Of a DNA stretch of 10,902 nucleotides, positions 6,236-10,902 are shown in pieces. Each line of letters starts with the position of its first letter. Within the stretch, counting starts at the first letter, position 1. The DNA lies in the NCBI GenBank assembly GCA_900550055.1, contig URQU01000055.1, positions 1-10,902 of the forward strand, in the 5' to 3' direction. The position numbers and the translations under genes were made by a program. Origin of the DNA: an uncultured Coriobacteriaceae bacterium. Its GTDB lineage: Bacteria; Actinomycetota; Coriobacteriia; Coriobacteriales; Eggerthellaceae. The notes below the pieces were generated by a model. The model saw only the letters and a program-made list of their open reading frames with translations. It did no database searches and was not told the DNA's origin.

Positions 6236-6487
6236 TCAGCGCTTGCCGTACGATATGGCGCGCTCAGGGCAGGCGCGCATACATCCAAGGCACATGAGGC
6301 ATTTCTCGTATGGCCAGGTAGGGCGACCGTGCTTCATAACGATGGCGTTGGCGGGGCAGGTGCGCTCGCAGCGCCCGCAGCCCACGCACGCATCGCTCAC
6401 GGCAAAGTTGCTGCAGGATATCACGCGGTCGAGCTCCACGTGGCGCATAAGACCGTCGACGCTGCTCGCCTTCCTCCACGTTCCCAT
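6236..6487 (-). CDS. Small ferredoxin-like protein with two [4Fe-4S] motifs
   Basis: An 83-residue cytosolic protein predicted to carry two [4Fe-4S] clusters and act as an electron carrier or a subunit of a larger redox enzyme. Cluster motif 1 is CVGCGRCERTCP (34-45) and motif 2 is CLMCLGCMRACP (63-74), both the classical CxxCxxCxxxCP. An extra Cys25 lies ahead of them, and a basic 20-residue N-terminus precedes the domain. The ATG at 6487 is chosen because AAGGGAG lies 7 nt before it. The frame is open up to an ATG at 6565, which would add 26 residues without a properly spaced ribosome-binding site. The gene is isolated: the aro operon is convergent with it, and pcrA diverges from it across a 296-bp gap. 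The redox partner cannot be told from context. Confidence 0.85.
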   Translation of the reverse strand: MGTWRKASSVDGLMRHVELDRVISCSNFAVSDACVGCGRCERTCPANAIVMKHGRPTWPYEKCLMCLGCMRACPERAISYGKR

Positions 6488-6494
6488 AGCCGTC

Positions 6495-6501
6495 TCCCTT
6501 G
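6495..6501 (-). promoter_or_regulatory. Ribosome-binding site deciding the ferredoxin start
   Basis: AAGGGAG on the - strand stands 7 nt ahead of the ATG at 6487-6485. It supports the 83-residue form over the 109-residue form starting at 6565. Confidence 0.7.
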
Positions 6502-6650
6502 TGCCGCCTGCGTTTTCGCCCTTCACGTCATGGTATCGCAAAATCGCGGTTCCCCTCGAGGCCATCTTCTCGTCCGCCCGCGGAATCGAACGTTATCTGC
6601 CTATGCTGTGCACGCGCGCCCGGGCGCATCCCGCCGCCGTGCGAAAGCGG

Positions 6651-6656
6651 TAGAAT
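6651..6656 (+). promoter_or_regulatory. Weak -10 candidate for pcrA in the ferredoxin/pcrA gap
   Basis: TAGAAT is the best -10-like hexamer in the 296-bp divergent gap and is followed by an AT-rich stretch. The -35 region is GC-rich with no TTGACA-like match. The leader to the ATG at 6784 would be about 120 nt. I see no other feature in the gap. Confidence 0.3.
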
Positions 6657-6783
6657 CTTTTAGTTGCGCTCATTGCAGCGCGCATGGATCGTAACAAGTC
6701 CCCGCCGCCGTTTTCCGTCGTTTCGGGTTCATGCCTGAAGCGTCCGTTTCCGGCGGCGAGTTGCTAACGCGAAGGAACGTCAT

Positions 6784-9180
6784 ATGCCCGTCGATATCAC
6801 CACGCTCAACGGCCCGCAGCGCGCGGCAGTTGAATGCACCGAAGGCCCGCTTTTGGTCTTGGCCGGTGCTGGATCAGGCAAAACGCGCGTGCTCACGTAC
6901 CGCATCGCGCACATCCTGGAGGATCTGAACGTGGCGCCGTGGGAGATCTTGGCCATCACGTTCACCAACAAGGCGGCCGCCGAGATGCGCGAGCGCCTGC
7001 AGGGCCTGGTCGGCCCGCGCAGCCGCGGCATGTGGGTGTCCACCTTCCACAGCATGTGCGTGCGCATGCTGCGCGCCGACGCCGAGCGCCTGGGATTCTC
7101 GAAGAGCTTCACCATCTACGACACCGACGACCAGAAGCGCCTGTATAAGGAAATCATGGCCGAGCTGGACATCGACCCGAAGCGCTTCCCCATAAACGCC
7201 CTGATGAACCGCATTTCCACGGCGAAAAACGAGTTGAAGGTGCCCGGCAACTTCGCGAAGGAGGCCAACGATCCGGTGGGCAAGGTGGCCGCGCGCGTGT
7301 ACGAGAAGCTGCAGGAGCGCTTGAAGCAGGCAAACGCCTTCGACTTCGACGACCTGTTGCTGTACGCGTACCTGCTGCTGAAGAACCACCCCGACGTGCT
7401 CGAGGCCTATCAGCTGCGCTTCCGCTACATCATGGTCGACGAGTATCAGGACACCAACCATGCGCAGTACGAGATCACGCGCCTTCTGGCCGAGCAGCAC
7501 GGCAACATCATGGTGGTAGGCGACGACGACCAGTCCATTTACAGCTGGCGTGGCGCCGACATCCGCAACATCCTGGAGTTCGAGAAGGACTACCCCCAGT
7601 GCACCACGGTGAAGCTGGAGCAGAACTACCGTAGCGTGGGCAACGTGCTGGCGGCGGCCAACGCAGTCATCGCGAACAACCAGCATCGCAAGGTGAAGAA
7701 GCTGTTCACCGACCAGGAGGACGGCGAGAAAATCCACGTGTACATGGCCTCCGACGAGCGCGATGAGGGCCGCTGGATCGCCGGTGAGATCGAGAAGCAG
7801 CGCCAGAAGGGGCTGTCCTACAACCAGGTGGCGGTGTTTTACCGCACCAACGCCCAGTCGCGCATGCTTGAAGACATGCTGCTGCGCGCCGGCGTGCCGT
7901 ACCGCATCGTCGGCGGCACGCGATTCTTCGATCGCGCCGAGATCCGCGACGTCATGGCCTACCTTACGCTGGTGGTCAACCCCGCCGACGACATCGCGGC
8001 CAAGCGCGTCATCAACACGCCGCGCCGCGGCATCGGCAAGTCCACGGTGGAGCGCATCGAGCAGTTCGCGCGCGAGGTGGATATGACGTTCATGGAGGGC
8101 GCCGAAATCGCCATAGCCGATCCCGAGCTGCGTGCCGCCACGCGCCGCAGCGTGGGGGAGTTCGTGCAGATCATCAAGGACGCGCAGTCCTACTCGGGCG
8201 ACCTGCGCAAGTGCATCGAAGCCGTCATCGACAAGTCTGGCCTGATCAGCGCCTTGCAGGCCGAGAACACCGACGAGGCGCGCGGGCGCGTTGAGAACAT
8301 CCAGGAGTTCCTGTCCGTAGTCGATGAGTTCGTGGACACTCACGACGAGGAGGACGCCGACTACGCCGCGCCCACGGTAGGCGAGCAGGGCGGGGAAGGC
8401 GAAGGCGCCGCCGAGCCCGTGCGCGTGCTGCGCGGCGATTCGCTGGCCGACTTTTTGGAGTGGGTGCGCCTACGTACCGATCTCGACACCATGGACGAGG
8501 ACGGCCAGGCGGTCACCATGATGACGGTGCACGCCTCGAAGGGCCTGGAGTTTGACTGCGTGTTCGTGGCGGGCATGGAGGAGACGCTGTTCCCGCACAT
8601 GAACAGCGTCGGCGACGCCGCCGGCATCGAGGAGGAGCGCCGCCTGGCCTACGTCGCCATCACGCGCGCCCGCAAGGTGCTGTTCCTCACCTGCGCCTAC
8701 ACGCGCCAGATCTTCGGCCAGACGCAGGCCAACCCGGTGTCGCGCTTCATCCACGAGATCCCCGGCGAGCTTCGCCAGACCATGGGCGTGGGCAGCCAGG
8801 GTTTCTCCGGCACCGGCTGGGAGAAGCGCGGCAGCCGCAAAGGCATCTCCGGCAGCGGCGTGGAAGCCGGCGGCGGCCGCGTGTTTGGCCGCTCGAGCGC
8901 CAGCGCCCCCGGCGGCAGGTCCGAGCGCGAGCGCCGCGAGGTGCGTACGAACCGCATCGGCGCAGGTCGTTCCGTGTCGGGCGCCTACGTGCGCCCCGGG
9001 GCGGAGAAGAAGGCGGCAGCCAAGATGACCTTCGCCGCAGGCGACACCGTCGATCACAAGACGTTCGGCCGCGGCAAGGTGACGAAGGTGGACGGCGACA
9101 CGCTCTACGTCCGCTTCTCCAAGTCTGGCCAAACGAAGAAGCTGCTGAAAGACTACGCGCCCATCGTCAAGATCGGCTAG
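6784..9180 (+). CDS. pcrA: ATP-dependent DNA helicase, PcrA/UvrD family (SF1A)
   Basis: A 3'-5' DNA helicase used in nucleotide excision repair and in removing recombinase or stalled polymerase from DNA. The 798 residues carry all SF1 motifs in order: Q-motif LNGPQRAAV (8-16), Walker A GAGSGKT (28-34, Lys33), Ia ITFTNKAAAEMRER (58-71), II DEYQDTN (219-225), III GDDDQSIYSWRGA (246-258), IV LEQNYRS (278-284), V TVHASKGLE (581-589) and VI EERRLAYVAITRARK (617-631). A Ser/Gly/Arg-rich linker (about 668-745) leads to a C-terminal Tudor-like module (about 748-798; VDHKTFGRGKVTKVDGDTLYVRF), which in PcrA/UvrD binds RNA polymerase. An acidic Gly/Glu-rich insert lies at about 518-547 in the 2B-2A region. 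The ATG at 6784 has GAAGGA 7 nt upstream and begins right before the Q-motif. It is transcribed alone and followed by two hairpins. Confidence 0.97.
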   Translation: MPVDITTLNGPQRAAVECTEGPLLVLAGAGSGKTRVLTYRIAHILEDLNVAPWEILAITFTNKAAAEMRERLQGLVGPRSRGMWVSTFHSMCVRMLRADAERLGFSKSFTIYDTDDQKRLYKEIMAELDIDPKRFPINALMNRISTAKNELKVPGNFAKEANDPVGKVAARVYEKLQERLKQANAFDFDDLLLYAYLLLKNHPDVLEAYQLRFRYIMVDEYQDTNHAQYEITRLLAEQHGNIMVVGDDDQSIYSWRGADIRNILEFEKDYPQCTTVKLEQNYRSVGNVLAAANAVIANNQHRKVKKLFTDQEDGEKIHVYMASDERDEGRWIAGEIEKQRQKGLSYNQVAVFYRTNAQSRMLEDMLLRAGVPYRIVGGTRFFDRAEIRDVMAYLTLVVNPADDIAAKRVINTPRRGIGKSTVERIEQFAREVDMTFMEGAEIAIADPELRAATRRSVGEFVQIIKDAQSYSGDLRKCIEAVIDKSGLISALQAENTDEARGRVENIQEFLSVVDEFVDTHDEEDADYAAPTVGEQGGEGEGAAEPVRVLRGDSLADFLEWVRLRTDLDTMDEDGQAVTMMTVHASKGLEFDCVFVAGMEETLFPHMNSVGDAAGIEEERRLAYVAITRARKVLFLTCAYTRQIFGQTQANPVSRFIHEIPGELRQTMGVGSQGFSGTGWEKRGSRKGISGSGVEAGGGRVFGRSSASAPGGRSERERREVRTNRIGAGRSVSGAYVRPGAEKKAAAKMTFAAGDTVDHKTFGRGKVTKVDGDTLYVRFSKSGQTKKLLKDYAPIVKIG

Positions 9181-9184
9181 GGCT

Positions 9185-9209
9185 CAAGCGGCCACGATCG
9201 GGCCGCTTG
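9185..9209 (+). terminator. GC hairpin directly after pcrA
   Basis: CAAGCGGCC (9185-9193) and GGCCGCTTG (9201-9209) form a 9-bp perfect stem with a 7-nt loop, 5 nt past the stop. No T-run follows, so alone it is a weak terminator; it may protect the 3' end. Confidence 0.45.
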
Positions 9210-9225
9210 CTGCGATTTGCATACG

Positions 9226-9270
9226 GAAGCGCCCCGCAAACTTCGGCGGTTTGCGGGGCGCTTCGTTCTT
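9226..9270 (+). terminator. Likely intrinsic terminator of pcrA
   Basis: A 15-bp perfect stem, GAAGCGCCCCGCAAA (9226-9240) with its complement at 9250-9264, and a 9-nt loop, followed by GTTCTTTG. The stem is very stable but the T-tract is interrupted. It lies 46 nt after the pcrA stop. Confidence 0.7.
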
Positions 9271-9280
9271 TGAGCAGGGC

Positions 9281-9399
9281 TGAACGGGGGACGAAGGTGC
9301 GTTCACGCTTCGGGTCCGGCGGCCGGCGATGCGGCCGACGCGGGATGGCCGGGCAAGCTGCCGGTAGCGCTATGTGAACGGGGGACGAAGGTTCGCTCA
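9281..9399. repeat. Two 25-bp direct repeats, REP-like
   Basis: The units at 9281-9305 and 9375-9399 share TGAACGGGGGACGAAGGT and end CGTTCA or CGCTCA; they differ at two positions. Each unit begins TGAACG and ends with its (near) complement, so each is itself a short imperfect inverted repeat. They lie 94 bp apart in the gap between pcrA and the convergent serine dehydratase gene. The rest of this 302-bp gap (9181-9482) holds the two pcrA hairpins and no gene I can support. Confidence 0.65.
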
Positions 9400-9462
9400 A
9401 GTTGCAGGCCTTGATGGTTCGCAACGGCGCCTTGTTCGCGCTGGTTTTGCGTATGGGCGCGG

Positions 9463-9482
9463 AAAGCCGGCGACGCGGCCTT
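9463..9482 (-). terminator. Weak hairpin just after the serine dehydratase stop
   Basis: On the - strand AAGGCCG (9482-9476) can pair with CGGCTTT (9469-9463) using one G-T wobble around a 6-nt loop. It begins immediately after the stop codon, and the only T residues are within the stem, so termination here is uncertain. Confidence 0.3.
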
Positions 9483-10902
9483 CTATTTCCCGCACATGTG
9501 CGATTCGCACCAGGCGCAGGCGTCGGGGGTTGCCGCCAGGCCGCCCAGGGCCGATTCGCGCAGCTCGAAGGGAAGGCTGCGGCCCACCTTGTACATGGCC
9601 TCCACCGTTTGGTCGAAGCCCACCAGGTTCCCGATGCCCGCAAGCGAGGTCTGGGCGCTCACCAGTGCCGTCGCCGCGCTCGAGGCGTTGCGCTTCTGGC
9701 ACGGCACCTCCACCAGGCCCGCAACCGGGTCGCACACCAGGCCCATCATGTTGGTGAGCGCGTTGCCTGCGGCGTTCAAGCACTGCTCGGGCGTGCCGCC
9801 TTCAAGTTCCACGCACGCGGCCGCTGCCATCGCCGCCGCCGACCCGATCTCGGCCTGGCAGCCGCCTTCGGCGCCGGAGACCGTGGCGTTGCGGGTGATC
9901 AGGTAGCCCACGGCGGCGGCGCAGGCAAGCGCGTGCTGGAGCTGCTCGTCGGAATACCCCTTCGCCTTCTGCAGCGCCAGCAGCACGCCGGGGATCACGC
10001 CGGCCGATCCGGCGGTGGGGGCCGCCACGATGCGGCCCATGGAAGCATTGGTTTCCAATACGGCCATGGCGTAGGCGGCCGCGCTGGCTATGGGCTCGCC
10101 GAGCACGTCGGCGGCCGAATCGCGCACCTTCGCCATGCGTTGCGCCTCTCCGCCCAAAAGCCCGCCCATGGATGCTGCCGGTGCATCGAGCGGCAGGAAC
10201 GCGGCGTCTTTCATGACGCGCAGCGCGTAAGCGAGATACGCGCTCGTGCTGTCGGCATGCCCGCCTGCCTGCTGCACGGCGGCCTCACGGCGCAGGAACA
10301 CCTCGGAGATGGCGGCCTTTTGAGCAGCGCAAAGCGCGAGCAGCTGCGCCCCGTTCGTGAAATCGAGCGTCCGCAGACGCTCGAGCGCCGCTGCCTGCTC
10401 GGCTTCCCCGATGACAGCCTGCGCTTGGCCGAGCGAGGCGGCGGGGATGACGCGCACGCCGCGGATCAGGGGGTTTTCCAAGATGGTCGCCTGCGCATCG
10501 TCGTTGATGCGCTGGTCGGTCTCGAGCACGGTCCATGCCGTGTCGCCGCGCTGCTCGCGGTACAGGCGGGCTGTGGCGATGTTGACGCCGTGCGCCGAAA
10601 GGCTGGTGGCGATGTGCGCGAGGACGCCCGGCAGGTCGCGCTGCTGCACCACGATCGAGTGGTTCTCGCCGGTGATGTAGACGTCCACCCCGTCGATCTT
10701 GCGGATAACCGCCGCGCCGCCGCCCACGCTTTCGCCGCGCACTTCCATGCGGCCGCCTTCAGCGGCGTCGATGACGATATCGATGGTGTTGGGGTGCTCG
10801 TAGTCGTCGCGGTCGGGCAGGGGGGTGAAGGTGAAGTCAAGCCCCGCTTCGCGTGCGTGCGCGAACGAGTTGCGGATGCGCAGGTCGTCGGGCGCGAAGC
10901 CG
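9483..10902 (-). CDS. sdaA: L-serine ammonia-lyase, iron-sulfur-dependent, fused beta-ACT-alpha (5' end outside window)
   Basis: Deaminates L-serine to pyruvate and ammonia using a [4Fe-4S] cluster. The visible 472 residues run off the right edge; the frame is open there, so the first ATG at 10748 is internal. The visible part of the beta domain has GFAPDDLRIRNSFAHARE, then EHPNTIDIVIDA and VRGESVGGGAAVI. An ACT-like segment follows (GENHSIVVQQRDLPGVLAHI and onward). After a linker the alpha domain has ASMGRIVAAPTAGSAGVIPG, SGAEGGCQAEIGSA, GLVCDPVAGLVEVPCQKRNA and RESALGGLAATP. The three cluster cysteines, 348, 390 and 401 in visible numbering, have spacings of 42 and 11 residues, the same as those I recall for the Legionella enzyme. 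The C-terminus ends CAWCESHMCGK, giving three tail cysteines where a single C-terminal cysteine is known to enter the active site in Legionella. It converges with pcrA. The beta-domain start with its SSSHT-type motif is missing. Confidence 0.93.
   Translation of the reverse strand, partial: GFAPDDLRIRNSFAHAREAGLDFTFTPLPDRDDYEHPNTIDIVIDAAEGGRMEVRGESVGGGAAVIRKIDGVDVYITGENHSIVVQQRDLPGVLAHIATSLSAHGVNIATARLYREQRGDTAWTVLETDQRINDDAQATILENPLIRGVRVIPAASLGQAQAVIGEAEQAAALERLRTLDFTNGAQLLALCAAQKAAISEVFLRREAAVQQAGGHADSTSAYLAYALRVMKDAAFLPLDAPAASMGGLLGGEAQRMAKVRDSAADVLGEPIASAAAYAMAVLETNASMGRIVAAPTAGSAGVIPGVLLALQKAKGYSDEQLQHALACAAAVGYLITRNATVSGAEGGCQAEIGSAAAMAAAACVELEGGTPEQCLNAAGNALTNMMGLVCDPVAGLVEVPCQKRNASSAATALVSAQTSLAGIGNLVGFDQTVEAMYKVGRSLPFELRESALGGLAATPDACAWCESHMCGK

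Noticed and set aside
6874..8343. 489-codon open frame antisense to pcrA
   Set aside because: It is a shadow of the helicase gene; the + strand carries all SF1 motifs, and the antisense product has repetitive Val/Leu/His-rich composition typical of shadow frames.

Overview
The window is high-GC bacterial chromosome with housekeeping content. GTG starts (guaA, the AEC transporter), strong purine-rich ribosome-binding sites, a fused iron-sulfur serine dehydratase and small ferredoxin genes fit a Coriobacteriia / Eggerthellaceae-like member of the Actinomycetota. That assignment is an inference from composition and gene style, not a database match. There are eight real genes, two of them cut by the window edges, and no rRNA, tRNA, CRISPR array or intact insertion sequence.

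Layout, left to right. (1) Positions 3-233 hold the C-terminal end of an unrecognised + strand gene. (2) Positions 234-850 are a convergent, gene-free stretch. It carries seven copies of the motif TTTACTCCC in both orientations (321-693), followed by the intrinsic terminator of guaA. This cluster is the least explained part of the window. (3) guaA (GMP synthetase) runs on the - strand to 2446. A divergent intergenic region follows. (4) uppP (undecaprenyl-diphosphatase), with an unusually long Arg/Ala-rich internal loop, is followed after 72 bp by an AEC-family permease. (5) A separate promoter region leads into a two-gene shikimate-pathway operon: an AroQ-type chorismate mutase overlapping by 4 bp a class Ib-like DAHP synthase, closed by a clear terminator at 6100-6128. 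(6) A small 2x[4Fe-4S] ferredoxin-like gene lies on the - strand. (7) The PcrA/UvrD helicase gene is followed by two hairpins. (8) A 302-bp gap holds two copies of a 25-bp repeat. (9) The - strand L-serine dehydratase (fused beta-ACT-alpha) runs off the right edge.

The only tightly coupled pair is chorismate mutase plus DAHP synthase. In related systems the mutase fold acts as the feedback sensor of the synthase, and here the two are separate but translationally coupled chains. The other genes look like independent housekeeping units: purine synthesis, cell-wall lipid carrier recycling, DNA repair and serine catabolism. No complete novel system is evident. The best leads are the TTTACTCCC cluster, the odd C-terminus of the chorismate mutase, the UppP insertion, and the cysteine-rich tail of the serine dehydratase.
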